A DNA stretch of 64,000 nt, taken from the NCBI RefSeq assembly GCF_020911725.1, contig NZ_CP076620.1:2360501-2424500 (forward strand), written 5' to 3'. The notes beneath the pieces are model-generated. The model saw only the letters and a program-made list of their open reading frames with translations, had not been told where the DNA came from and made no database searches. How positions within the stretch are numbered: position 1 is the first letter of the stretch; every line of letters begins with the position of its first letter. The DNA is from Clostridium cadaveris (GTDB lineage Bacteria; Bacillota; Clostridia; Clostridiales; Clostridiaceae). Of the stretch, positions 54,641-63,185 are shown in pieces. A program made the position numbers and the translations under genes.

Positions 54641-55534
54641 CTATTTAGTATTTTTATCAATTATATTTTCAACTTTTATAGATGTTCCGTCAGAAACAAA
54701 ATCTACAGCTAATTGCTCTCCTTCTGAATAGTAAGCTTCAACACTGTGACTTTTCAATCTTTCAGCTATTTCTTGATTCATTGAATCAGGATTTTCTTCC
54801 ATATTACCACATATAATTCCGTATTTAGGTTTAACCTTTTGCAATAAACTTACTGTTGTAGCATCATCCTCTCCATGATGTCCAAGTTTTAACACTTCTG
54901 CTTGAAGATTTACTCCACTTGCTAAAAACTTTGCTTCCTCTTCCTTCTCCATATCTCCAGTCATAAGATAGGCTGTATCTCCATAAGTTATGCGTAATAC
55001 TACCGAATTATTATTAGCATTTTTCTTGTCAATTTTACTAGGTATCCAAACTTCCACATTGGCACTTCCTAAACTCAGTTTTTCTCCACCTTTAAGTTCC
55101 ACTAAATCTATACCATTTTCCTTGGCAATTTCTCTGGCATCAATGTTTTCATAAGATACTGTGTCTAAGGCCGATATATATATTTTCTCTGTTTTAAAAG
55201 CTTTTACTAATGCTTCTAAACCTCCTGCATGATCTTTGTGTCCATGAGATAAAAAGATTCCATTTAATTTTTCTACACCTTTTACCTTTAATAGTCTTGC
55301 AATCTGCGGAAAATCCTGAGCCTTTCCTGTATCACATAAGTAATAGCCATCTCCTGGTACGTCAATCAAAAAAGCATCTCCCTTACCTATATTAATAAAA
55401 GATAAGGTTAATTTTTCTCCATCTTTTATAGAACTCTTTTCATTTTCTACAGTTTTAGCTTCCCCACATCCAGCTAGTGTAATAATTGATATAATCAAAA
55501 TAAACAACATTTTCTTTAAACGTCTCATCTTCAA
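54641..55534 (-). CDS. MBL-fold (ComEC/Rec2-like) lipoprotein
   Basis: The 297-aa precursor has a lipoprotein signal (ISIITLAGCGE; Cys about 23) and a metallo-beta-lactamase domain of the ComEC C-terminal type: LSFINIGKGDAFLI, FLSHGHKDHAGGLEALV (H-x-H-x-D-H), MTGDMEKEEE and LKLGHHGEDDATT. It would be a surface hydrolase, perhaps of nucleic acid or another phosphodiester. It lies between two DUF4956 genes with gaps of 12-13 bases. TTG start, seven bases behind GGGAGG. Confidence 0.88.
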   Translation of the reverse strand: MKMRRLKKMLFILIISIITLAGCGEAKTVENEKSSIKDGEKLTLSFINIGKGDAFLIDVPGDGYYLCDTGKAQDFPQIARLLKVKGVEKLNGIFLSHGHKDHAGGLEALVKAFKTEKIYISALDTVSYENIDAREIAKENGIDLVELKGGEKLSLGSANVEVWIPSKIDKKNANNNSVVLRITYGDTAYLMTGDMEKEEEAKFLASGVNLQAEVLKLGHHGEDDATTVSLLQKVKPKYGIICGNMEENPDSMNQEIAERLKSHSVEAYYSEGEQLAVDFVSDGTSIKVENIIDKNTK

Positions 55535-55546
55535 TTAAATTCCTCC

Positions 55547-56215
55547 CTAAGCTACCTTCGTCTCTGGTGCTAATATATTAACTCCTTGAATTCCTTCCAT
55601 ATCATTTAATATAGATATAATAAACTCCTCTTCCTTAGGCTTTACTCTAAGTTCATAAACAAGTTCAAAGGAATCCATAAAAATATTTTTGCTTTGAATG
55701 ATGCTTCCAGGAGTTTTTCTAAGCATTTCTTGAACACTGTCTATTTGTGATTTTGCACCACGTACTACCATCATCAATGATTTTTTCTTTTTCACAGTTC
55801 TATCAAATACAATTAAGACACATCCTAAAGTAAGTGAACTCAAAATGCCAATAGCAAAAGCTCCTACTGCAGAAGAAATACCTATCGTAAGTGCCCAAAA
55901 AATAAATCCAATATCTCTAGGATCTTTAGTATTAGTTCGTACTCTACATATAGATAGTGAACCCAGTACCCCCAAAGAAAGCAATGGATTATTCTGTACT
56001 AAAGCCAAAAGTACTGTTGAAATAAAAGATAACATCAAAAGTGTTACATTAAAATTTTTATTATAGGTTAAAGAATTGTGACACCTTTTATATACGATAA
56101 GCATGAATCCTGACAATATCATTGTAAATGCTAAACTAAACATTAAAGCTATAGGAGTAACAATATATGGGTTTGACAAACTGCTTCCAGTAAAAAATTC
56201 AATAAATTTACTCAT
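55547..56215 (-). CDS. DUF4956 membrane protein (first copy)
   Basis: The 222-aa protein is the paralogue of the gene at 53962-54627: four membrane helices (about 20-40, 52-72, 76-95, 108-135), core LSLGVLGSLSICRVRTNTKDPRDIGFIFWALTIGIS, and soluble domain with LMMVVRGAKSQIDSV and DSFELVYELRVKPKEE. It follows the VTC gene by 16 bases. The pairing with a VTC protein is the conserved genomic context of this family. Confidence 0.88.
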   Translation of the reverse strand: MSKFIEFFTGSSLSNPYIVTPIALMFSLAFTMILSGFMLIVYKRCHNSLTYNKNFNVTLLMLSFISTVLLALVQNNPLLSLGVLGSLSICRVRTNTKDPRDIGFIFWALTIGISSAVGAFAIGILSSLTLGCVLIVFDRTVKKKKSLMMVVRGAKSQIDSVQEMLRKTPGSIIQSKNIFMDSFELVYELRVKPKEEEFIISILNDMEGIQGVNILAPETKVA

Positions 56216-56231
56216 TTCTTAATACATCTCC

Positions 56232-56963
56232 TTAATAATAATACTCTTTCAAGATACTTCTTGAGGTTCCAAATTTACTTGGTGGTTTTCCGTTTAAATC
56301 ACATTTAGATAGCGCATCTTGAATTTGTTTGAATAGAAAACGGTCATATTTAATTTCTAAAATGGTTTGCTCCTTTGGCATAGCCATCTTAAAATTTAAA
56401 TTGTGGCTAAAAAGGTCGTAGCAAAAATCACAATATCTCAAGTTATTGTCTAGAGTTATACGAGTATTAAAATTTTCATGAGTATATGCTCTTCTATCAT
56501 ACTCTACCATTGAAACAGGCCTATACAATCGTGTTGTCATAATATTATAAGCATAATTTGCTGTAGGTCCATCATATTTAAGAAGAACTCTATAGTTTCT
56601 ATTTAAAAGCTTCATTGCATCATTACGGGTTATAACTAAACTCTCCTTAATCTCTCTGCCAAAACTTTTTCTTTTAAGTTCAAACTTCACCTTTTTATCG
56701 TCTGGGTTGTAAACTCGAAGACGAATTCTCTTTTTTTCATCTGCATGTTCTCTTTTATCACTATAATCTTCATTAGTAATGCTGTCAAAATAAACACTAC
56801 GTACAGTATAACCATTATAGCCACCATACTCATCTGCAGTCAGAAGCTTGTCCAATGCTTCTATTAAATAAATACGATCTGTAAGAGAAATTAAATATTT
56901 CAGTTCTCTACGTGAAACAGATAATACTTTCTGAGTTTTTAAGTCTCTCCTTTGTGTACTCAT
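56232..56963 (-). CDS. VTC-domain protein (polyphosphate polymerase-like)
   Basis: The 243-aa protein is a single VTC catalytic tunnel domain (triphosphate tunnel metalloenzyme fold): SRRELKYLIS, TVRSVYFDS, KRIRLRVYN, VKFELKRKSFGREIKES, MVEYDRRAYTH, ITLDNNLRYCDF and TILEIKYDRFL supply the basic and acidic strands. In yeast Vtc4 this domain makes polyphosphate from ATP; in bacteria the activity is less certain. ATG at 56963, nine bases behind GGGG. First gene of the VTC-DUF4956-MBL-DUF4956 operon. Confidence 0.87.
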   Translation of the reverse strand: MSTQRRDLKTQKVLSVSRRELKYLISLTDRIYLIEALDKLLTADEYGGYNGYTVRSVYFDSITNEDYSDKREHADEKKRIRLRVYNPDDKKVKFELKRKSFGREIKESLVITRNDAMKLLNRNYRVLLKYDGPTANYAYNIMTTRLYRPVSMVEYDRRAYTHENFNTRITLDNNLRYCDFCYDLFSHNLNFKMAMPKEQTILEIKYDRFLFKQIQDALSKCDLNGKPPSKFGTSRSILKEYYY

Positions 56964-57062
56964 AATTAGAATCCCCTTTCCTTTTCCTGTATAGTAATAC
57001 AAGAGAAAAAAATAATTTGGGTACTGTTTTTGAAAATATACTCATTTATTTATAAATTTATA

Positions 57063-57109
57063 TAAAAAAAGCTTCTCCAGCAGATTTTTATTTTCTACTA
57101 AAGAAGCTT
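57063..57109 (-). terminator. Terminator after the receiver-like gene
   Basis: AAAGCTTCT pairs with AGAAGCTTT around an AG/CT inner pair and A-T rich loop; seven T follow on the minus strand. It separates the receiver-like gene from the VTC operon. Confidence 0.8.
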
Positions 57110-57121
57110 TAACTTTCCAAT

Positions 57122-57490
57122 TCAGACAACTATTTTATTTAAGCACCTTTGAAGCGCTAAGTTCATCTTATCTTCATTTATCGGTTTTTCTAGAAAATAA
57201 GTAAGATTAATATCATAACCCATGAAACCTAATTTCTTTTCGTCACTTACCCAGATAATCTTACAATCTGGATCTGCCATTCTTAAACTTTGAGAAACTT
57301 TATATCCTTCCATACCATTGTAACTTACAATAGCGATATAAAATGGATTAGTTACCCGTTTAGTGATTTCTTCTTTTTCGGTAAATGATATTATTTCAGG
57401 AATCAAATCAAATGCAGAAAAAAAACTATATACTACCTCACTAATCTTCCCTTGTTCTTTTCCATCCTCACTGCATATGGCAACAACCAT
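57122..57490 (-). CDS. Stand-alone receiver-like protein lacking the phospho-acceptor Asp
   Basis: The 122-aa protein has the length and pattern of a response-regulator receiver: VVAICSEDGKEQ at the acidic pocket, IAIVSYNGMEGYKVSQSLRM where the phosphorylated Asp should stand, IIWVSDEK and YFLEKPINEDKM with the conserved Lys. The Asp is replaced (IVSYN instead of FLDIY as in the neighbouring regulator at 58980). It is likely a non-phosphorylated signalling partner. AGAGGTGA precedes the ATG. Confidence 0.75.
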   Translation of the reverse strand: MVVAICSEDGKEQGKISEVVYSFFSAFDLIPEIISFTEKEEITKRVTNPFYIAIVSYNGMEGYKVSQSLRMADPDCKIIWVSDEKKLGFMGYDINLTYFLEKPINEDKMNLALQRCLNKIVV

Positions 57491-57662
57491 TTTCTCACCT
57501 CTTTTTCTTCAAGCAAAATTTCATGTATTTTATTCCATTTAAATTATACAATATAAATTACTTAAACTTGCAAATTACATACTCAAATGCATGCATAGGG
57601 AATGAAATGCATTAACTTAACTAATACGTTTAACAATTTAACCTATTAAATTATCAATAAAA

Positions 57663-58967
57663 TTAAATAGTCAGGATAAAACTTGCCATGAACATATCTC
57701 CCTTAGATTCAAATTTACAAAAGCCATCATATTTTTCGCATACATCTCTCATAGAACTTATTCCCACTCCAACTTCATTATTTCTCTTTCTAGAAATAAA
57801 ATCATCATCTTTTTTCTTTAAGTTTCCATCAAAAGTATTATCTACAGCAATCAAAAGTTGGTTTCCATCTATTTGAGACCTAATTCCTATATGTTTTTCA
57901 CCTTTTACATACTTACAGGCTTCTATAGCATTTTCAACACTGTTTCCAAATAAAGAGCATAAGTCAAAATCATTTATGTTCAAATTATTACTTAGTTTAC
58001 AAGCAATATCCATATATATACCATTTTTCTCAGCCATTTGTTGGTAATAATATAAAACTCCATCTACTGCTGCATTTCCTGTATATAACATAGATTCATT
58101 GACGTTTTGTTCAAGAATACTATAATATTCCACAAGACCTTTTTTATCATTTGTCTGTATAAACCTCTCTATAGCAGCTTTATGATGCTTAAAGTCATGT
58201 CTTGATTTTTTAGCATCATCCATGCTTTTAGTTAGTGCTGCATAATAATTTTTTTGAAGTCTTATTTGTTCTTCACTAAACTTTAGTTTTTCATTTATAG
58301 CAATTTTTTCTGTCATTTCTTTAAAATCATAAGCAATACCCTGACATATAAAAATCATCGCTAAACACGTAAACAATCTACTTGCTATCTGTTGCCAGTC
58401 TTGAATCCATACATAGTTTATTGACATTAAAAAACTAGCACAAAACATGAACATTGGAACAATCCATAAGGTTTTCCAATATTCTCCCTTATTGTATTGC
58501 AAAAATGGTTTTATCGTAATATCAATAAGTTTTTTTACAATAGGATAGGAAATTACTGATATTATAAGAAACAAAATATTCTGCGCAATGAGCCTAATTA
58601 TATTTTCTGTTTCTACTGAAAAAAAATTTTGTATAATAGCACTTATAGAATGAATTGTTAGAATGTATATGGCTATCATCCAATATACAAATAAATGCTC
58701 TGGAAGTCTTTTAGGAAGGACATAGCAATTTATAACAAAATACATTAATCCACCCATTATAAAATAAAATTTATAAAAAAGTACATCCAAACCAAAAATC
58801 CTCTGAGAAATATAAAAAATAACTATATTAACTATCATCATTATTCCATATAAAATAAACAATATTCTTCTTTGTTTTTTATCTATATTATCCTTAAAAG
58901 GTATATATCTAAATATAATTCCAGGTATCTGAGCTAAAGCTGAAAGTAGTGATGGAAATATATCCAT
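57663..58967 (-). CDS. GHKL-type sensor histidine kinase (AgrC-like)
   Basis: The 434-aa protein has six or seven membrane helices in the first 215 residues, a coiled linker, the H-box SRHDFKHHKAAIERF (about 255) and a GHKL ATPase domain with N-box LFGNSVENAIEACKYV and G-box EVGVGISSMRDVCEKYDG. Such kinases pair with LytTR regulators and often sense peptides or membrane state. It follows the regulator gene by 12 bases with GGAGGGG before the ATG. No agrD-like peptide gene was found beside it. Confidence 0.9.
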   Translation of the reverse strand: MDIFPSLLSALAQIPGIIFRYIPFKDNIDKKQRRILFILYGIMMIVNIVIFYISQRIFGLDVLFYKFYFIMGGLMYFVINCYVLPKRLPEHLFVYWMIAIYILTIHSISAIIQNFFSVETENIIRLIAQNILFLIISVISYPIVKKLIDITIKPFLQYNKGEYWKTLWIVPMFMFCASFLMSINYVWIQDWQQIASRLFTCLAMIFICQGIAYDFKEMTEKIAINEKLKFSEEQIRLQKNYYAALTKSMDDAKKSRHDFKHHKAAIERFIQTNDKKGLVEYYSILEQNVNESMLYTGNAAVDGVLYYYQQMAEKNGIYMDIACKLSNNLNINDFDLCSLFGNSVENAIEACKYVKGEKHIGIRSQIDGNQLLIAVDNTFDGNLKKKDDDFISRKRNNEVGVGISSMRDVCEKYDGFCKFESKGDMFMASFILTI

Positions 58968-58979
58968 ATCTATCCCCTC

Positions 58980-59699
58980 CTAAATATTGCCACGAAGTTT
59001 TCTCCATTTAAAATCAGCAAATGCATTTCTTACAGTTTCTTTCTCATTTCTGCTAACAGAAATCGTTACTCCATTGCTCAAAGAAATTTCATCACTAGGC
59101 ATGCTTTTTACTTCCCAAAGAGATACTATAGCATAGCGGATAGGTTTACAAAAATCATTTTTAGGAAGCATACTCCAAATTTCTGAAATCCCCATACTTA
59201 CCTCTATATTTTCCCCGCTTTTAGTGTGTATTCTGCTCTTCTTTCCTACGGCTTCAATATAAATTATATCTGCCAAGAAAATATTTACCATAGTTCGTCC
59301 ACTTTTTACTTCAATTGACCTAACCTTAAACATCATAGCACAAAACTTGTCTAATACTTGTTGAAACTTTTGTTTATCTATTGGTTTTACCAAATAGTAA
59401 AAAGCATCTACCTCATAAGAATCAGCACCGTGTTCGAGACTTGTTGTAGTAAAAATAATTTGGCTTTTAGCATTATCTTCTCTAATCTTTCTTGCCACAT
59501 CTACTCCAGTTAAACTTTTCATGTATATATCTAAAAAAATCAAATCATAATTTTTCGAATCTGCTTTCTCTAGGAATGCTTCTCCACTATCAAATGCATC
59601 AAGCTCCATGCTCATATCATTTTCAAAGAAATACTCTTTCAAAGCAGAGGATAAATGTTCACGGTCTTCTTTTAAATCATCACATATAACTATCCTCAT
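58980..59699 (-). CDS. LytTR-family response regulator (AgrA-like)
   Basis: The 239-aa protein has a receiver domain (about 1-118) with DD at 8-9, phospho-Asp in YDLIFLDIYMK, and Lys in YLVKPIDKQK, and a LytTR DNA-binding domain (about 130-230: IEVKSGRTMVNIFLADIIYIEAVGKKSRIHT, IRYAIVSLWEVKSM). GGGAGA precedes the ATG. First gene of the two-component operon, preceded by a large perfect inverted repeat at 59876-59929. Confidence 0.92.
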   Translation of the reverse strand: MRIVICDDLKEDREHLSSALKEYFFENDMSMELDAFDSGEAFLEKADSKNYDLIFLDIYMKSLTGVDVARKIREDNAKSQIIFTTTSLEHGADSYEVDAFYYLVKPIDKQKFQQVLDKFCAMMFKVRSIEVKSGRTMVNIFLADIIYIEAVGKKSRIHTKSGENIEVSMGISEIWSMLPKNDFCKPIRYAIVSLWEVKSMPSDEISLSNGVTISVSRNEKETVRNAFADFKWRKLRGNI

Positions 59700-59875
59700 C
59701 TTATCTCTCCCTTTTAATACAATATAAATTTAACTTATTTAAATCTCTATTCTGATTACCTAACATTAACAATATAACTGCCAAATTTAATTATATTATA
59801 TTTAGCAAATCCATTCAACATTTTCGCAAGCATAATTTCCTATATATTACTATTTTCCCAATAAAATTTAAATCC

Positions 59876-59929
59876 TTCTTATTTAATAATGTAAAAGTTT
59901 AGTTTACCTTATACATTATTAAATAAGAA
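59876..59929. repeat. Perfect 18-bp inverted repeat upstream of the two-component operon
   Basis: TTCTTATTTAATAATGTA (59876-59893) and TACATTATTAAATAAGAA (59912-59929) are exact complements around an 18-base centre. It lies between the TDT terminator and the LytTR regulator gene. On the plus strand TTTTTATAT follows. The rest of 59700-59875 is A-T rich without a clear gene. Confidence 0.75.
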
Positions 59930-59943
59930 TTTTTATATAAAAT

Positions 59944-59977
59944 AAAGCCTGAATAGCTATTAAAGCATCCAGGCTTT
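59944..59977 (-). terminator. Terminator of the C_GCAxxG-TDT operon
   Basis: AAAGCCTG (59944-59951) pairs with CAGGCTTT (59970-59977); T-rich on both sides. Confidence 0.8.
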
Positions 59978-59991
59978 TTAATGAAAATATT

Positions 59992-60939
59992 TTATTTTGC
60001 AATAACTTTTTCTGATTTCTGTGGTGCTTTAAATAAAAACATCACATATCTTACAAGTACATAAAGCACTATTACAGATGCTATTATCTGTTGTGCTGTT
60101 AGTATATACTTTAGAAAATTAAAGTTATAACCTGCCTTTGATAAAAATGTGAATGCTCCACCAGTTGCTATACCACTTATTACCATGGGAAAAGTAAACG
60201 ATGAAAAACTTGGATAAAACTTTAAAGCAAGCAGCTTTATCATAGCTACGATTACCACACCATATAATACAATGGATAAAACAGTTAAAAAGCCAACCAT
60301 ATATACGTTCTTATCTGAAAAAGATTTCATATATGCTGCCAATACAAGGCTTGCTGGTGCAGCAAGTATCGCAAAAGTAGGTGAAGCAGGCTCTGGAATC
60401 CCTTTTATTTTCATCAATCTATATGTAACTACTGGCAATAGAATTAGTAATGATATAAAAGCAAACCAAAAAGAGGTTTGTCCTATAGAAGCCATTTTAA
60501 AAGCCGGAGCTGTTATTCCTGCAGTTCCTATTCCTACATATACTATAAATATACTCGGAAATATTTTCTTTATATCAAATTTTACTATAAATCTTAAGGT
60601 GTACATTACTATAAACACCATATGAATAATTATTCCTAAAGCCCATATGGTAACAGCTAATGTATCTTGTCCCAAAGTTTTAACATAAGCTCCTAAAAGC
60701 ATAAATGCCATGGAATACGTTGGTGCTACACTAAGGATAACTGGATTTTTAAAATCTTCTGCCACAAACTTTGGAGCTATTATTACTTTTAGTGTTAATA
60801 ACACTAAGAGTATTGCTGATATTATTCTGAAGGCTGCTAATATAACTGGATTTAAAAATGTTACTAAATTTGCTAGTGCTAATAAAGCTAAAGCAAGTCC
60901 TGCTATAGGTATAGGTATTCTTTTTATAAAATTAACCAT
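59992..60939 (-). CDS. TDT family (TehA-like) transporter
   Basis: The 315-aa protein has ten membrane helices with the TDT/SLAC1-family pattern, beginning with IPIPIAGLALALLALANLV and containing GIGTAGITAPAFKMASIGQ and FPMVISGIATGGAFTF. Members transport tellurite, C4-dicarboxylates or anions. It overlaps the preceding C_GCAxxG gene by 8 bases. The ATG at 60939 is taken (GGTGA five bases before); a GTG three codons upstream is possible. Confidence 0.87.
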   Translation of the reverse strand: MVNFIKRIPIPIAGLALALLALANLVTFLNPVILAAFRIISAILLVLLTLKVIIAPKFVAEDFKNPVILSVAPTYSMAFMLLGAYVKTLGQDTLAVTIWALGIIIHMVFIVMYTLRFIVKFDIKKIFPSIFIVYVGIGTAGITAPAFKMASIGQTSFWFAFISLLILLPVVTYRLMKIKGIPEPASPTFAILAAPASLVLAAYMKSFSDKNVYMVGFLTVLSIVLYGVVIVAMIKLLALKFYPSFSSFTFPMVISGIATGGAFTFLSKAGYNFNFLKYILTAQQIIASVIVLYVLVRYVMFLFKAPQKSEKVIAK

Positions 60940-61417
60940 TAGCCTCACCCACTAATTCGTCAGTGTTTTTTATATTTAATTCTCTAATTATTACTTCTGC
61001 TACCTTTTCTGCCATTTCTCCAGTAAATCTTATACATTGTTCTTTGTGTTCTCCTGAACCCATATCCATTCCCTTTGTTTGTACTGAACAACATAGGCAT
61101 TTATGATTTTTTCTAAAACTATCTTGCACTTCATAAGCTAGATCTAAAGTATGTTTAACTTTTGGATCTCCTCCTTCAGTTCTTCCGAAAAAGTATCCTA
61201 ATGCTAAGATAGCACCAGTAACTGCTCCACAAGTACATTTTGATCTTCCTATTCCTATTGGAAATCCTGATGCTGCTGCTACAAGAGCCTCTGGCATATC
61301 TTTATCTATGTTGTTCCTTATAGAGCTTACAACCGCTTCTGAACAAAAAAACTTTCCTTGTCTATATAGTTCTTCTGCTTCCTCTTTTATTTTTCTTACA
61401 CTTACTTCCTTTACCAT
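60932..61417 (-). CDS. C_GCAxxG_C_C family redox protein
   Basis: The 161-aa protein has the family cysteines: FFCSEAVV, KCTCGAVTGAILALGY (the C-GCAxxG-like core), HKCLCCSV and EQCIRF. Such proteins are thought to bind a metal or Fe-S centre and are often next to transporters or oxidoreductases; the function is unknown. GGAGGG lies eight bases before the ATG. First gene of a two-gene unit with the TDT transporter. Confidence 0.88.
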   Translation of the reverse strand: MVKEVSVRKIKEEAEELYRQGKFFCSEAVVSSIRNNIDKDMPEALVAAASGFPIGIGRSKCTCGAVTGAILALGYFFGRTEGGDPKVKHTLDLAYEVQDSFRKNHKCLCCSVQTKGMDMGSGEHKEQCIRFTGEMAEKVAEVIIRELNIKNTDELVGEANG

Positions 61418-61643
61418 TATAAAATCCCTCCACCATGATATTTTTAAATTTATTATAAATTCATTTACATTATAATATTTCTCATTTCTATCCGTCTAAT
61501 TAAATATTCCAATAAATGATGACTTATGTATTAGAACAACAAATAGTATGTTATATTAAGAATTTAGCATATTTTTCAACATATATTCTATACTTATATT
61601 TATATATTCGTAATAATATGATACAATATTGACTAATATGGCA

Positions 61644-61665
61644 TTTGAAGACAGTGATCTTCAAA
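61644..61665 (+). promoter_or_regulatory. Small hairpin in the AGCS leader
   Basis: TTTGAAGA and TCTTCAAA pair perfectly around CAGTGA, 28 bases before the AGCS start codon. No T-run. Confidence 0.4.
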
Positions 61666-61692
61666 AATTTAATTTATATGGGGAGATTTTAT

Positions 61693-63132
61693 ATGAACTT
61701 TTTTAATGGAATTTTAGGGGCTGTGAACGATTTTATGTATGGGTATATCCTAGTAGGATTACTTGTTGCAACTGGAATTTATTTTACCGTAAGAACAAAG
61801 TTTGTTCAATTTAGACTTTTACCAGACAGTTTTAAACAGCTATTAGAAAAAAATGACAATGATTCAGCAGTATCGTCTTTCCAAGCCCTTATGATATCAA
61901 CAGCTTCTCGGGTTGGTGTTGGTAATATAGCAGGTGTTGCAACTGCAATTGCAGCAGGTGGTCCAGGCGCAGTATTTTGGATGTGGGTTATGGCAATTTT
62001 AGGTTCATCATCAGCTTTTATCGAAAGCACTTTAGCTCAAGTATATAAGGTCAGAAATGGAGAAGAGTTTAGAGGAGGTCCTTCCTACTATATACAAAAA
62101 GCCCTTGGACAAAGATGGCTTGGAGTTATATTCTCTGTTGCTCTTATAACGTGTTTTGCATATGGATTTAATTCTCTTCAAGCAAACAACATAGTATCAG
62201 CTTTTTCACACTATTTCGGTGGAGAATTTCCAAATATGTTTATACCTGCTTCTATAGGATTAGTTCTTTCTTTATTTACTGCTTTTATAATATTTAAAGG
62301 CCAAAAGGCAATAGCATTTATATCCTCAGTAATAGTTCCTGTTATGGCTATAATGTACATGATCCTTGGATTATTTATAATAGGAAAAAATTTCAGCTTA
62401 GTTCCTGAAATGTTCTCACTTATATTCTCAAGTGCATTTAATTTCAAGAGTTTTGCTGGAGGCTTTATGGGTTCTTGTGTACTTCATGGAATAAAAAGAG
62501 GTTTATTCTCTAATGAAGCCGGAATGGGTAGCGCACCAAACGCAGCTGCTTCAGCTCAAGTTTCTCATCCAGCAAAACAAGGACTTGTTCAAACATTATC
62601 AGTATTTATCGATACTCTTTTAATATGTAGTACTTCAGCATTTATAGTACTTATCTCTGGTGTTGACTATACAGCCTTAAAAGCAATGCCTCTTGTTCAG
62701 CAGGCAGTTGCTTCTCAAGTTGGAGAATGGGGAATAACATTTATAACAATTTCAATATTCTTCTTTGCCTTTAGTTCAATCATAGGAAATTACTATTACA
62801 CTGAATCAAATGTAATGTTTATAAAAAACAAAATGGGCGGCTCTATGACTTTATTTAGAATAACATGTATCGTTGCTGTTTTCTTTGGAAGTATCGCAGG
62901 ATACGATTTTGTATGGAATCTTGCAGATGTACTTATGGGAATAATGGCTATTATAAACATAACAGTTATACTTCTTCTTGGAAATACTGCTATCCGTGTT
63001 CTTAATGACTACTGTGAACAAAGGAAAGCTGGAAAAGACCCTGTATTCTCTGCTAAGGCTTTAGGCATAAAAAATGCAGAGCTTTGGGACGAAATTAATC
63101 CTTCATCAGAAGAAGAATCACAAATAGGATAA
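61693..63132 (+). CDS. Sodium:alanine/glycine symporter (AGCS family)
   Basis: Imports alanine or glycine with Na+ (or H+). The 479-aa protein has about eleven membrane helices and the AGCS signatures: SSFQALMISTASRVGVGNIAGVATAIAAGGPGAVFWMW, FRGGPSYYIQKALG, HGIKRGLFSNEAGMGSAPNAAA and GIMAIINITVILLL. The ATG at 61693 lies six bases behind GGGGAGA; in-frame starts further upstream have no ribosome site. Single gene with a terminator. Confidence 0.94.
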   Translation: MNFFNGILGAVNDFMYGYILVGLLVATGIYFTVRTKFVQFRLLPDSFKQLLEKNDNDSAVSSFQALMISTASRVGVGNIAGVATAIAAGGPGAVFWMWVMAILGSSSAFIESTLAQVYKVRNGEEFRGGPSYYIQKALGQRWLGVIFSVALITCFAYGFNSLQANNIVSAFSHYFGGEFPNMFIPASIGLVLSLFTAFIIFKGQKAIAFISSVIVPVMAIMYMILGLFIIGKNFSLVPEMFSLIFSSAFNFKSFAGGFMGSCVLHGIKRGLFSNEAGMGSAPNAAASAQVSHPAKQGLVQTLSVFIDTLLICSTSAFIVLISGVDYTALKAMPLVQQAVASQVGEWGITFITISIFFFAFSSIIGNYYYTESNVMFIKNKMGGSMTLFRITCIVAVFFGSIAGYDFVWNLADVLMGIMAIINITVILLLGNTAIRVLNDYCEQRKAGKDPVFSAKALGIKNAELWDEINPSSEEESQIG

Positions 63133-63137
63133 ATTAA

Positions 63138-63176
63138 AGGAGCTGTCGCACTAACTAATTATTGCGAGGCTCCTTT
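63138..63176 (+). terminator. Terminator after the AGCS gene
   Basis: AAAGGAGC pairs with GCTCCTTTT, with inner GCA/TGC; it can also serve the convergent EFR1 gene. Confidence 0.8.
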
Positions 63177-63185
63177 TAGTATTCA

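Noticed and set aside
56963-57062. LytTR-type direct repeats (ACAGT and ACAGG) before the VTC gene
   Set aside because: Only single, weakly matching hexamers at the wrong spacing; not enough to call a binding site.
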